Assembly: GCA_020882975.1 (NCBI GenBank)
Contig: JAHRFD010000007.1
Span: forward strand, 62,001-126,000
DNA length: 64,000 bases
Reading direction: 5' to 3'
From: Microcoleus sp. EPA2
GTDB lineage: Bacteria > Cyanobacteriota > Cyanobacteriia > Cyanobacteriales > Microcoleaceae
Every line of letters begins with the position of its first letter. Positions within the stretch are counted from its first letter, which is position 1. Position numbers and translations under genes: made by a program. The notes beneath the pieces are model-generated. The model had not been told where the DNA came from, did not search any database, and saw only the letters and a list, made by a program, of their open reading frames with translations. This document shows, piece by piece, positions 8,527 through 16,821 of the stretch.

Positions 8527-8886
8527 ATGACTACGGTAGCTATCCTGCCTGTACTTAATACCAACGGTGAGAAATCCTATCGCGCTATTGCGGGCGATCG
8601 GCAATCTGTCGGTCAAACTGCGGGTCAAGCTTTAGATGCTTTGACTTCTTTGTTAGGCGAAACGGACTTCAGCGCATTAATAGTCATTCAAAGGTTTAAT
8701 CCTGATGAATTATTTACTATACAGCAACAAAAAAAATTATCAGAATTAATGAATTTGTGGCGTACAGCGCGCGATCGAGGACAAACTCTTTCTCCCCAAC
8801 AACAAGCGGAATTAGAAAGTCTTGTCGAAACTGAACTTCAAGCTGCTACTATTCGGACAGAAGTTCTCCTACAACAATCGATCTGA
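8527..8886 (+). CDS. Hypothetical protein paired with an HNH gene
   Basis: 119 residues, soluble, family not recognised. Residues 1-45 are beta-rich (VAILPVLNTNGEKSYRAIAGDRQSVGQT) and the remainder is helical and Gln/Glu-rich (LSPQQQAELESLVETELQAA). Its TGA stop overlaps the ATG of the HNH gene by one base (TGATG at 8884-8888), so the two are translationally coupled. Such tight coupling suggests a dedicated partner, for instance an antitoxin-like or accessory protein, but this is context only. Confidence 0.62.
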   Translation: MTTVAILPVLNTNGEKSYRAIAGDRQSVGQTAGQALDALTSLLGETDFSALIVIQRFNPDELFTIQQQKKLSELMNLWRTARDRGQTLSPQQQAELESLVETELQAATIRTEVLLQQSI

Positions 8887-9287
8887 TGAATCCTAACTAC
8901 AATTTAGTAGCAGATCGTGCTGCTCATCGTTGCGAATATTGCCGCGCACCTGAAATCGTATTTAACTTTCCTTTCGAGATTGAACATATTGTTCCACTTT
9001 ATCGAGGCGGTAATAATGAGATTTCAAACTTAGCATTAGCTTGTCGCTCTTGCAATCTGCGGAAAGGAACTAATACAAGCGGAATTGATTCTACATCTAA
9101 TACAGAAGTTTCGCTGTTTCACCCAAGAGAAAATAGGTGGGAAGAGAATTTTCAAGTGCAAGCTGAGTCAGGTGCGATCGCAGGAATGACACCAGTAGGT
9201 AGAGTAACAGTTACAGCTTTGGGAATGAATTCTCAAGCACAGTTAATAGCGCGACAATTATGGATTCGTTTAGGTTTATTTCCCTAG
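8886..9287 (+). CDS. HNH endonuclease family protein
   Basis: 133 residues. A zinc-bound HNH fold is visible in the first 60 residues: Cys16-x-x-Cys19, then the EHIVPLYRGG motif with His34, the conserved Asn49 (SNLALAC) and Cys53-x-x-Cys56 followed by NLRKG. The remaining 70 residues hold no recognised domain. HNH proteins cut or nick nucleic acid; the role of this small cyanobacterial type is unknown. It overlaps the upstream gene by one base and is probably expressed with it. Confidence 0.82.
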   Translation: MNPNYNLVADRAAHRCEYCRAPEIVFNFPFEIEHIVPLYRGGNNEISNLALACRSCNLRKGTNTSGIDSTSNTEVSLFHPRENRWEENFQVQAESGAIAGMTPVGRVTVTALGMNSQAQLIARQLWIRLGLFP

Positions 9288-9431
9288 CTTTGCGGATCGC
9301 GGGTAATCAAAGTGCCAACATCGGTTAAAGTTGGCCTAGGTGAATCTGGGGTTAAAAATTAGAGTTTGAGTATAGCATAAATTTATTATCCTTGAATTTT
9401 GCCGACTTAATTTATGAAATATTTTGCTCTA

Positions 9432-9644
9432 CTACCGTGCTTCTACATACTCACAGAGAGTAGTTGGTTCGGGAATGGGTAAACCGTCCTCTCGCAATCC
9501 TTCTAAGTGAAATTCGATCGCTTCTTTAATTTGCTGCTGTACTTCCGCAAGGGTAGCGCCTGTAGCTGCACATCCGGGTAAATCTGGTGCATAAGCTGAA
9601 TAGTTATTGGGTGTTTTTTCAATGACAATGGCATAACGCATCAT
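9432..9644 (-). CDS. HicB-family antitoxin-like protein (no hicA visible)
   Basis: 70 residues with the typical HicB partial RNase H-like fold: YAIVIEKTPNNYSAYAPDLPGCAATG, then LAEVQQQIKEAIEFHLEGL. The short form lacks a C-terminal DNA-binding domain. HicB normally pairs with a small HicA mRNA interferase next to it. No HicA-like ORF is present in the 140 bp downstream or the 280 bp upstream, which hold only repeats, so this is a solo copy. Two ATG codons stand in tandem at the start; the first was used. Confidence 0.75.
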   Translation of the reverse strand: MMRYAIVIEKTPNNYSAYAPDLPGCAATGATLAEVQQQIKEAIEFHLEGLREDGLPIPEPTTLCEYVEAR

Positions 9645-9686
9645 TTAGTCTCGACTTTAGAGTAGATTAGGATTGACGCACTGACC

Positions 9687-9753
9687 AAAGAAACCGGGTT
9701 TTTACCGAATCTGCTGGCTACAACCAAATATTTCGTAAAAAACCCGGTTTCTG
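9687..9753. repeat. Dispersed AGAAACCGGGTTTTT inverted repeat
   Basis: AGAAACCGGGTTTTTAC at 9689-9705 is inverted at 9735-9752. Full or partial copies of the same sequence occur near 10490-10555, 22546-22605, 44332-44350 and 45028-45105, marking a small repeat family in this genome. Confidence 0.65.
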
Positions 9754-9927
9754 AGCCCCAAACAGTTTGTGTTGGCCAATTGCTATCACCCGAATTTCGC
9801 GAGTCTGTTGTTTGAAGAGTAAACCCCCGCGTAGCAGGTATTGAAATGACCAAAAGCCGATAACTTCGTAGAAAAAGGTTCTAGAATAAATACTTAAAAA
9901 GGGGCTGAAATTGCTATAAATTACAGC

Positions 9928-10353
9928 TTACAGCTCTTGATGCGAGAGAAGAGAGAACCACACAACCAACCCAAACCACCCCAACACCCCAACAACCCAA
10001 CCGAATCCTTCTCCCCCCAACGCAAACACACGCGCACACGACGGGAGGTGTCCCCGTGATGCTTGCTTTAGATTAAACGTCAGGTCATCGTACTCCAACC
10101 AACCTTTCCTCCCCTTTCTCCTCTTTCTCCAACCCACACGATCGCCCAACTTGCATTCAGTGTCATAATCAACTTTACCGCCTACTTCCAACCAGATTTT
10201 TTTCTGGACGCTAAAGCCAAAGTGACCCTGACTGTATTTTACCCACAATTGGTCGATCGTCCGCAAATCATCGCCAGGAAAATTCTCGATCGATTCCTTA
10301 TCAAAATAGTCTTTCTTCAGTTTGTAGTGCCGGATGGGTTTTGGTTGAGGCAA
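9928..10353 (-). pseudogene. Truncated GUN4-domain protein
   Basis: 141 residues matching only the second half of a GUN4 domain: FPGDDLRTIDQLWVKYSQGHFGFSVQKKIWLEVGG, followed by a GDRVGWR segment, and then a hydrophobic C-terminal segment (residues 113-135). The same order occurs at the C-terminus of the kinase-GUN4 protein at 55635-57140 (IRKFPGKDLQTIDQLW, FGFSVQKGLW, FGDRVGWR, hydrophobic tail). The N-terminal helical half of GUN4 and the kinase are missing, so this looks like a decayed fragment of a paralogous gene. GUN4 domains bind tetrapyrroles; whether this fragment is expressed is unclear. Confidence 0.68.
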
Positions 10354-10782
10354 TCAGGGTTTAGACACTGGCTCATAAGTATAGCAGGTTGTTTAAATTC
10401 TCTCTAATTGCTCATTATGATAAACTGTCTCGCCTCTAAAAAGCAATGAAAAGGAAGCATTCTCAGGATTTACGCATTCCGATTCAATAAACCGGGTTTT
10501 TAGAGAATCTCTCGGTGACAATGCGTCTTATCGTAAAAATCAGGTTTCTGGACTCAAGTCCTGACTACAAACAAAAATATGGTTTTATACCAATTTTTTA
10601 TGAGGCTGCATAGAATACGATCCCCCCTAACAAAGAGGGCGGGCACTCTTGGCACCGCCCCTACTAAGGGGGGGACAAGAATCCGATCTTTCCTCTTTTT
10701 TCCCCCCTTGGGGGGGGTAGGGGGGGGTGGGGATTTAGGGGGATCGGAATATGTGCAACGACCCATTAAATTGGTTTTAAAT
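10354..10782. other. Repeat-filled intergenic region
   Basis: 429 bp without a gene. It holds a partial copy of the AAACCGGGTTTTT repeat (about 10490-10555) and the second MITE-like copy (10588-10775). ORFs inside it are repeat translation without protein features. Confidence 0.65.
10588..10775 (-). mobile_element. MITE-like element, second copy
   Basis: Opposite-orientation relative of the element at 7577-7911: begins TACCAATTTTTTATGAGGCTGCATAG and ends with the complement of TTTAATGGGTCGTTGCACAT. It lacks the nested 147-bp insertion. Its right end lies 8 bp from the stop codon of the HigA-like gene. Confidence 0.7.
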
Positions 10783-11199
10783 TCAAGCAGTTTTCTTAAC
10801 TGGATGCAGCGGAAAGAAGACAGCCGGGGAGACGCTGAAAAACTCTGCAAGTTTTTGGATATGTTCGGTTGTAAGTTGGCGCTTTTCGCGGAGGATGTCT
10901 GAGACAATAGACTCGGTTTTAAAAATAGGAACTAAGTCTTTTTGTCTGAGTTCAAATTCTTCGATTAAAGCTTTTAACAGTTCTACTCCGTAAATGTCAG
11001 GTATGAGTTCTAAAGTTTGCTCGTACTCATAAACCAGGGTTCCTAGTACATGGAGGTAATCGCGTTCGTCTGGAGTCAGTTCGCCTTTATCTAACAAGGA
11101 GTCGATCGCTGCTTGAGTTGCTATTAATTCCTCCTCAGCATTTATAGGTCGTGGAGGAAATGCTTGTAGTAGTTCGATATAAACGCTACAGTTTTTCAT
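10783..11199 (-). CDS. HigA-like HTH protein (solo antitoxin-like)
   Basis: 138 residues. Residues about 85-130 form a HigA-type helix-turn-helix (SIVSDILREKRQLTTEHIQKLAEFFSVSPAVFF), as in antitoxins of HigBA systems; residues 20-75 are an acidic helical region often found in longer HigA relatives. The toxin HigB would be expected directly upstream, but only 78 bp separate this start from the DUF2470 region on the other strand, so no toxin is present here. The 3' end abuts the MITE-like element at 10588-10775. It may act as a stand-alone regulator. Confidence 0.72.
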   Translation of the reverse strand: MKNCSVYIELLQAFPPRPINAEEELIATQAAIDSLLDKGELTPDERDYLHVLGTLVYEYEQTLELIPDIYGVELLKALIEEFELRQKDLVPIFKTESIVSDILREKRQLTTEHIQKLAEFFSVSPAVFFPLHPVKKTA

Positions 11200-11298
11200 G
11201 GGAGCATCCTATTGATGTTAACTTAGCAAATTGCGAAGTGACTTGTCAACCACGATTCGCAGTACAATCTATCTATATTGGATCGGAGGAATTTCCCT

Positions 11299-11583
11299 AT
11301 GTCAGAACCGTTTTCTACTGAGATTAGCGATCGCATCTGCAACCACATGAACGAAGATCATGCTAGTGCTGTAGTGCTTTATGCTCAAGCTTTTGGCAAC
11401 AAACCGGATGCAACCGAAGCTCAGATGCTGGCGATTGATGCAACTGGCATGGATTTAACGGCTCAAGTCAATGGCGAAACTTTCCCAGTCAGAGTCAATT
11501 TCGATCGCACTTTGAAAGATGCTGAAGATGCTCACCACACTCTGATTGAAATGCTGAAACAAGCTCGCAAAGTTGCCCCATAG
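11299..11583 (+). CDS. DUF2470 domain protein
   Basis: 94 residues from ATG 11299, chosen over an in-frame upstream start because GGAGGA lies at 11285-11290 with normal spacing. The sequence ICNHMNEDHASAVVLYAQAFG and the following GMDLTAQVNGETFPVRVNFD are the signature of DUF2470, the small domain fused to heme oxygenase-like split-barrel proteins (HugZ type) and also found alone in cyanobacteria. In fusions it contributes to heme or flavin-linked oxidoreductase activity; the stand-alone form has no established role. A strong hairpin follows the stop. Confidence 0.82.
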   Translation: MSEPFSTEISDRICNHMNEDHASAVVLYAQAFGNKPDATEAQMLAIDATGMDLTAQVNGETFPVRVNFDRTLKDAEDAHHTLIEMLKQARKVAP

Positions 11584-11612
11584 CCAATAGTCTCCTCTTC
11601 TGTTATAATTTC

Positions 11613-11690
11613 AAGGTTCCTAGTCCAGATTTTAGTCCTTTTTCAAGATTTTATCAGGACTAAAATCTCGACTAGGAACCTTATTTTTAA
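11613..11690 (+). terminator. Long hairpin after the DUF2470 gene
   Basis: AAGGTTCCTAGTCCAGATTTTAGTCCT (11613-11639) pairs with 11656-11682 at 26 of 27 positions, followed by TTATTTTTAA. It lies 30 bp after the DUF2470 stop and 40 bp before the next gene. The arms are longer than usual for an intrinsic terminator, so it could also be a small repeat serving that role. Confidence 0.55.
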
Positions 11691-11722
11691 TCTCACTTAA
11701 ACCCTTTAAGAGCTTAAATAAA

Positions 11723-13300
11723 ATGACAGAAAATTACCTCCAACTAAAAGCAGGTGATGCCATTAAGGGCGATCGCCATAACCCTTTCGAGGCCCTGGTA
11801 AAACGACTAGATTTGATGATTCGCGCCCACTATTCGCTGCTGTATATTGTAGGCGCGGAAGAAGAACCTGTGGAAGCAGTAATTGCTCAAGTAGCACTGC
11901 AAGTAACTCCCGCGCGCCGGGTGTTGTTCTGGGATATCGTGCGGGGCTGGGAAGATAATGGTTCCGCCAAAGGTTCGGTGATGGCGGCGCTCGATCGCAT
12001 TGGCAAAACTGCTGTAGAAGAATATACCATATTTGTGTTGCGGGACTTGCACCCAATTTTGAAATATCCCTACACCGAAAAAAATGTGCCGGTAGTCCGA
12101 GAATTACGCAATTTAACGCGGGAATTGAAGCGCAGCAAAAAAACGATTGTTCTGACTTCTCCCGCCCTGGAATTACCAGAAGAATTGCAGGAAGAAGTGA
12201 CAGTAATTGATTTCCCTTTGCCCAACGTTCAGGAAATCGATCGTTTAATTTCTCACCTAGTGTCTCAGCCGGAACAGTTGCAAGTTACTGGTTTAGGAAG
12301 GGAACAGTTAGTTAAAGCTTGTCAAGGTTTGAGTCGCGCTAGAATTGGGCGGGTTTTAACTAAAGCGTTGGCGGCCAAACAGGAGATTAATGAGTCAGAT
12401 ATTGATGGAGTTTTAGAAGAGAAACAGCAAGCCATTCGCCAAACGGGAATTTTGGAGTTTGTTAATTCCAAAGAATCTATCAAAAATGTGGGCGGATTGG
12501 AAAAATTGAAGCAGTGGATCGAGATACGGCAAGATGCTTTTACTGACGAAGCGCGCAGCTATGGCATACCAAATCCCAAGGGCGTTTTGTTAGTGGGAAT
12601 TCAAGGTACTGGGAAATCTTTATCAGCCAAAACAATCGCCTCGGAATGGCGTTTGCCACTGTTGCGGTTGGATACTGGCAGGCTGTTTGGTGGCAGGGTC
12701 GGGGATAGCGAAAGTCGGGTCAGACAGATGATAGAATTGGTAGAGGCGATCGCCCCTTGCGTTTTGTGGATCGATGAAATAGATAATGCCTTTGGCAATA
12801 TTGTTAGCGGCGATGGCGATTCGGGAACATCCCGTCTGGTATTGGGTAGTTTGATTACTTGGATGCAGGAAAAAACCAGTCCGGTGTTTATTGTCGCAAC
12901 TGCAAATAATGTGCGGATTTTGCCCGCCCAGTTGCTGAGAAAGGGCAGGTTTGATGAGATTTTCTGTTTGCATTTGCCTTCAGAATTGGAGCGGCAAGAT
13001 ATTTTTCAAGTCCATTTACAGCGGTTGCGATCGACTATTTGGCGAGAGTTTGATTTGGGGATTTTGGCTAAGCGGACTGAGAATTTTAGTGGTGCAGAAA
13101 TTGAGCAAGTTGTAATTGATGGATTGTATCGGGCTTTTGGGACTTTTGTCAACGGTCAGCGGCGAGATTTGACGACTGAGGATATGTTAAAGTCGATCGA
13201 GGAGACAGTACCTCTAGCTACCATGGCGCGATCGCAAATCGAAGATTTGAAGCGCTGGGCGGCCGAAACAGGGGCGAGAACAGCTTCTAATCATACTTAA
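11723..13300 (+). CDS. ycf46: Ycf46-like AAA+ ATPase
   Basis: 525 residues, matching the length and architecture of cyanobacterial/algal Ycf46. Residues 1-240 are the family-specific N-terminal region (RAHYSLLYIVGAEE, VLFWDIVRGW). Residues about 250-510 are a AAA+ module: Walker A GIQGTGKS at 292-299, Walker B CVLWIDEID at 346-354, sensor-1 region VFIVATANN, and an arginine-finger-like LLRKGRFDEIF segment. Soluble. In Synechocystis the homologue slr0374 is linked to carbon-limitation responses; the molecular target is not known. Expressed from its own region after the hairpin at 11613-11690. Confidence 0.9.
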   Translation: MTENYLQLKAGDAIKGDRHNPFEALVKRLDLMIRAHYSLLYIVGAEEEPVEAVIAQVALQVTPARRVLFWDIVRGWEDNGSAKGSVMAALDRIGKTAVEEYTIFVLRDLHPILKYPYTEKNVPVVRELRNLTRELKRSKKTIVLTSPALELPEELQEEVTVIDFPLPNVQEIDRLISHLVSQPEQLQVTGLGREQLVKACQGLSRARIGRVLTKALAAKQEINESDIDGVLEEKQQAIRQTGILEFVNSKESIKNVGGLEKLKQWIEIRQDAFTDEARSYGIPNPKGVLLVGIQGTGKSLSAKTIASEWRLPLLRLDTGRLFGGRVGDSESRVRQMIELVEAIAPCVLWIDEIDNAFGNIVSGDGDSGTSRLVLGSLITWMQEKTSPVFIVATANNVRILPAQLLRKGRFDEIFCLHLPSELERQDIFQVHLQRLRSTIWREFDLGILAKRTENFSGAEIEQVVIDGLYRAFGTFVNGQRRDLTTEDMLKSIEETVPLATMARSQIEDLKRWAAETGARTASNHT

Positions 13301-13403
13301 TTAGTTGATTAATTGAAGCGCTATAGTCAGCGGGGGAGAAGGGATGGATTCGATGGTGATTAAGTCAAGTATGCTATAATTCAAAATTTAATCCTATATT
13401 TTT

Positions 13404-14576
13404 ATGACGCGATTTATTCACGATCGTTTTGCCAAAGAATACCTGGAAGAACTTTTGTCACCCATTGGAACAGTCAATATCGGCAGAGATGTAACTTCCG
13501 AAGTCCGAGAAATTGATGTTTACTTCACTCCCATCACCCTAAATCCAGAATACTTAAAAGCTCTGGGATTGTTGGGAAAAATGGCAAGCACAACTGCTAT
13601 TATTGAACCGTTTCGGAATCCGGCCAACGTCAGCGAAATTTGTAGCTGTCTAGGCAAGTTATTGGATGTGCGAGGTGAATTAGAGCGACAATCTAGAAGA
13701 GAAAATACTCGCCTTGATGATTCTCAGTTACCCAAACTGTGGATTTTGATGCCCACAGCATCAAAAGCATTGGTGGATAGCTTTAATGCCAAGCCAGATA
13801 CAGAGAATTGGATGGAGGGAATTTATTTTTTGGGCGAGTCTTTGCGAAGTGCCATTGTGGCCATTCACCAGTTGCCAGAAACTCCAGAAACCTTGTGGTT
13901 GAGGATTTTGGGCAAAGGTAAAGTGCAGCAAAGGGCGATCGCTCAATTGAGTGCTTTACCAACGGAGGCTCCGTTGCGGATGGTAGCGCTAGAATTATTG
14001 TATCGGTTACAGTCAAATTTAGTAACTGATATCCCACAGGAATTAGAGCCAGAAGAGCGGGAGTTAATTATGGCTATTGCACCACTTTTTCAGCAACAAA
14101 TAGAGGCAGCACAGCAAAAAGGTAGAGAACAAGGACTAGAACAAGGGCTAGAACGAGGGCTAGAACGAGGGCTAGAACGAGGACTAGAACGAGGACTAGA
14201 ACAAGGGCTAGAACGAGGTAGACAAGAACAACAGCGCTTAATTTTAGAAAATTTTCTGCAAGTCAGGTTTGGAGAATTAAACCCAAAAATGACGGTTTTT
14301 CTAGCTCCCATATCAAAGTTGTCTGCAACGGATTTTACCATGTTGTTACTGGCACTATCAATGCTGACAGTCGATGTATCAGGGCGAGAATCAGCGGTGA
14401 AATTATTAGCTGAAAGTGTCTTGAAAATCAGTTCAAATGAATTGGGGGATCTTTTGCCGATCGCCATCACTAATTTATTGGCATTGTCTGTAGCAGAATT
14501 GGCACTATTTGTAGAGCAACTGCCGCAGTTATCGGCTGATGAATTGAGGGAAAGATTGGGCAAGATACCTGATTAA
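13404..14576 (+). CDS. Rpn-like PD-(D/E)XK nuclease family protein with DUF4351-type tail
   Basis: 390 residues. The N-terminus (FIHDRFAKEYLEELLSPIG, then EVREIDVYFTP) is the opening of the cyanobacterial Rpn/transposase-like nuclease family. Residues about 243-272 are a perfect-to-near-perfect series of GLERGLE/GLEQ units encoded by 12-bp tandem repeats, typical of this family and likely a charged helical linker. The C-terminal 100 residues (LILENFLQVRFGEL...) correspond to a DUF4351-like region, with an additional LSADELRERLG tail. Rpn proteins are DNA endonucleases associated with recombination; cyanobacterial genomes carry many copies. Activity of this copy is untested. Confidence 0.8.
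   Translation: MTRFIHDRFAKEYLEELLSPIGTVNIGRDVTSEVREIDVYFTPITLNPEYLKALGLLGKMASTTAIIEPFRNPANVSEICSCLGKLLDVRGELERQSRRENTRLDDSQLPKLWILMPTASKALVDSFNAKPDTENWMEGIYFLGESLRSAIVAIHQLPETPETLWLRILGKGKVQQRAIAQLSALPTEAPLRMVALELLYRLQSNLVTDIPQELEPEERELIMAIAPLFQQQIEAAQQKGREQGLEQGLERGLERGLERGLERGLEQGLERGRQEQQRLILENFLQVRFGELNPKMTVFLAPISKLSATDFTMLLLALSMLTVDVSGRESAVKLLAESVLKISSNELGDLLPIAITNLLALSVAELALFVEQLPQLSADELRERLGKIPD
14125..14218 (+). repeat. 12-bp in-frame tandem repeat
   Basis: About seven to eight copies of a CTAGAACGAGGR/CTAGAACAAGGR unit within the Rpn-like gene, encoding GLER/GLEQ units. Because 12 is a multiple of 3, copy-number change would lengthen or shorten the linker without breaking the frame. 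Confidence 0.85.
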
Positions 14577-14762
14577 TCTCAAACCTGTTTGAGTAGTCGT
14601 CAAGGGCGATCGCACTTTCTCTGTCCAAGGGCGATCGCTCTTTACCGAACCTACCCAGGCGGATACCACGCCCATCGACAGATTAACATTCTCGTTACAT
14701 TTCGTTACTATAAGGAAACAGAGAGAAAAAAACTCTGCCCCATAGTATCAGAGGTAGCCATT

Positions 14763-15866
14763 ATGAATGGTACATTTCGCGTCGGCAACCTGTTTGGAAT
14801 TCCCTTTTACATCAACGCATCTTGGTTTTTAGTCCTGGGCTTAGTAACGTGGCAGTATGGTGGCGCACTAGCTGCTCTGTTTCCTACCTTGGGCCCTCTA
14901 GCGCCCTGGATGCTGGGATTATTCACAGCATTGCTGTTATTTGCTTCGGTGTTAGCCCATGAATTGGGACATAGTTGGGTTGCTATCAAACAGGGAATTG
15001 GCGTGAAATCCATATCGCTATTTCTGTTTGGTGGATTGGCTAGTTTGGAAAGAGAATCTAAAACTCCGGCTGAGGCTTTTTGGGTGGCGATCGCAGGCCC
15101 GTTAGTTAGTCTATTGTTATCTGGTTTGTTAGCAGCGATCGGGATTGGTGCTGCTCTCACAGGCCCCGCGGCGGCAATCGTCCAACTTTTAGCTTCGATT
15201 AACTTAGCTTTAGCTCTATTTAACCTGATTCCTGGTTTGCCCCTAGATGGTGGTAACATCCTCAAAGCGATCGTCTGGAAAATTACAGGGAACCCTTACA
15301 AAGGTGTCATTTTTGCTAGCCGTGTGGGTCAAATCATTGGTTGGATTGCCATTGCTACAGGGATATTTGGCAACATCTGGAATTTAGTAATCGGTTGGTT
15401 TTTGTTGCAAAATGCTGGTCAATCTGCACAATCTGCCACAGTCCAAAATCAACTGGCTGGGCTGACAGCCGCAGATGCTGTTACTCCTGGAAGCCCCATC
15501 GTCTCAGAAAACTTATCTCTGAGAGAATTTGCCAATAACTACGTCATCGGTAATCCTCAAAACTGGCGTCGCTATCTGGTAACAGATGATGAGGGACAAT
15601 TGGTAGGTGCGATCGAACTTGACGAGCTCAAAACAATTCCTACGGGTAACTGGCCTTCTGTTCAAGTGAAAGAACTCCTCAAGCCGATCGAATTTTCCGC
15701 CACCGTTGAACCAGAACAATCCCTCCTAGAAGTTGTGACTCTCCTGGAACAACTCAAAGTCCAAGAACTCCCTGTGATTCGCGGCAACGGTGTTCTCGTC
15801 GGACTGATCGAAAAAGCTGAAATTGCCCGACTCTTGCAAAGACGAACTGCCGCAAACCCAGCTTAA
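14763..15866 (+). CDS. Site-2 protease family membrane metalloprotease with CBS domains
   Basis: 367 residues from ATG 14763 (MNGTFRVGNLFGIPFYI); an in-frame upstream extension is rejected because it translates repeat-like intergenic DNA. The HELGH zinc motif is at 66-70 in a membrane helix, and the third ligand is Asp162 in LPLDGGN. Four to six hydrophobic helices occupy residues 18-220. Two CBS-type segments follow at about 245-360 (RYLVTDDEGQLVGAIE, ELPVIRGNGVLVGLIEKAEIARLL). This is the standard rhomboid-unrelated intramembrane protease layout that cleaves membrane-bound regulators, with CBS domains likely sensing adenosine nucleotides. The substrate is unknown. Confidence 0.9.
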   Translation: MNGTFRVGNLFGIPFYINASWFLVLGLVTWQYGGALAALFPTLGPLAPWMLGLFTALLLFASVLAHELGHSWVAIKQGIGVKSISLFLFGGLASLERESKTPAEAFWVAIAGPLVSLLLSGLLAAIGIGAALTGPAAAIVQLLASINLALALFNLIPGLPLDGGNILKAIVWKITGNPYKGVIFASRVGQIIGWIAIATGIFGNIWNLVIGWFLLQNAGQSAQSATVQNQLAGLTAADAVTPGSPIVSENLSLREFANNYVIGNPQNWRRYLVTDDEGQLVGAIELDELKTIPTGNWPSVQVKELLKPIEFSATVEPEQSLLEVVTLLEQLKVQELPVIRGNGVLVGLIEKAEIARLLQRRTAANPA

Positions 15867-16167
15867 TAAGTGAGCCTCAATTACTCCCCCTAGGGACACG
15901 GCACTCCCGTTTCCCTACTACACTTTATCCACCTCTTCGAGATTGTATACGCGGAAAAACCTCGCTGTTCCAATTGGATCTAGCGAGGGAGAAAATAGCT
16001 AATTTCGGATCTGATAAATGGTGGCAGTGGCTGTTGTCGAGCCATTGCCATCTCTAGCTATCCTGTTCCAGACTCACAGATTTAGCCACACAGAAATATT
16101 TCAGAGCAAAACCTCTGCTTGAACTCCAATCAACCAGTCCCAGCAAGTCAAATCAAAAAGTAAGTGC
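15867..16167. other. Intergenic region between convergent genes
   Basis: 301 bp between the 3' ends of the site-2 protease and cyAbrB genes. A short inverted pair (CCTCGCT near 15959 and AGCGAGG near 15982) could serve as a terminator, but no clear T-tract follows. No gene seen. Confidence 0.5.
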
Positions 16168-16557
16168 TTAAGCTACTTCTTCTTCTTGATCGATTTGGCG
16201 CAGGTGAATGTGTTTCCGTCCCAAAGAGATTTCAAATTCATCTCCTGGCTGGAGTTCCATCTGTTTGGTGTAAGCTGCTCCAATCAGTAAGTTCCCGTTA
16301 GATTGAACGCTAATCCGATAGCTAGCCGAGCGTCCGCCTCGTCCGTTGCCGTTTTGCTTACCATCTAGCTGAATGCCCTCTGCATCAATCAGAGCATTCA
16401 AGAATTTCATCATGTTGACCCGTTCTACTCCATTTTTGGTAACGGTGTAGTAGCCACAGGCTCTCGCTTTTTCTTCTTTGGTAAGGTTCTCTAGGTCTTT
16501 AACCTTTTTGATCAGACCTTCGCCTTCTAGGGGTTCGATACTTTTCTTTTTAACCAT
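16168..16557 (-). CDS. cyAbrB family transcriptional regulator
   Basis: 129 residues, the normal length of cyanobacterial AbrB-like regulators. The central region TKEEKARACGYYTVTKNGVERVNMMKFLNALIDAEG and NGRGGRSASYRISVQSNGNLLIG is the family hallmark; the AbrB-type swapped-hairpin DNA-binding domain is at the C-terminus (AYTKQMELQPGDEFEISLGRKHIHL). cyAbrB proteins bind DNA broadly and tune carbon/nitrogen balance, hydrogenase and stress genes. Two paralogues (cyAbrB1/CalA, cyAbrB2) usually coexist, and I cannot decide which one this is. Monocistronic, with its 5' region facing the Rrf2 gene. Confidence 0.9.
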   Translation of the reverse strand: MVKKKSIEPLEGEGLIKKVKDLENLTKEEKARACGYYTVTKNGVERVNMMKFLNALIDAEGIQLDGKQNGNGRGGRSASYRISVQSNGNLLIGAAYTKQMELQPGDEFEISLGRKHIHLRQIDQEEEVA

Positions 16558-16821
16558 CTACTGAGTCCTGAAATATTCAACTGGTGTACGGTTTTTTTCT
16601 CGGTTGATTTTTGATTTGGCCAAGAAAGTTTAGCTTTATAGCTGGTCGTAAAACCATATTACACCGATTGGCTCGATTGTTAACCACTATTATCTAAATA
16701 TTTTTAACAATGTGCAGTCTTTCTTGAGGAGTAGCTGTCGATTGCGAGCAATCTCTAAACTCTGTAGCATAAGCTATCAGCTATCAGCTAGCTGAATATA
16801 TGCCCCACATCTTAAAATCCG

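Noticed and set aside
9641..9853. 70-codon minus-strand ORF upstream of the HicB-like gene, considered as a HicA toxin
   Set aside because: It lacks the HicA fold and active-site His, and mostly translates the GAAACCGGGTTTTT repeat.
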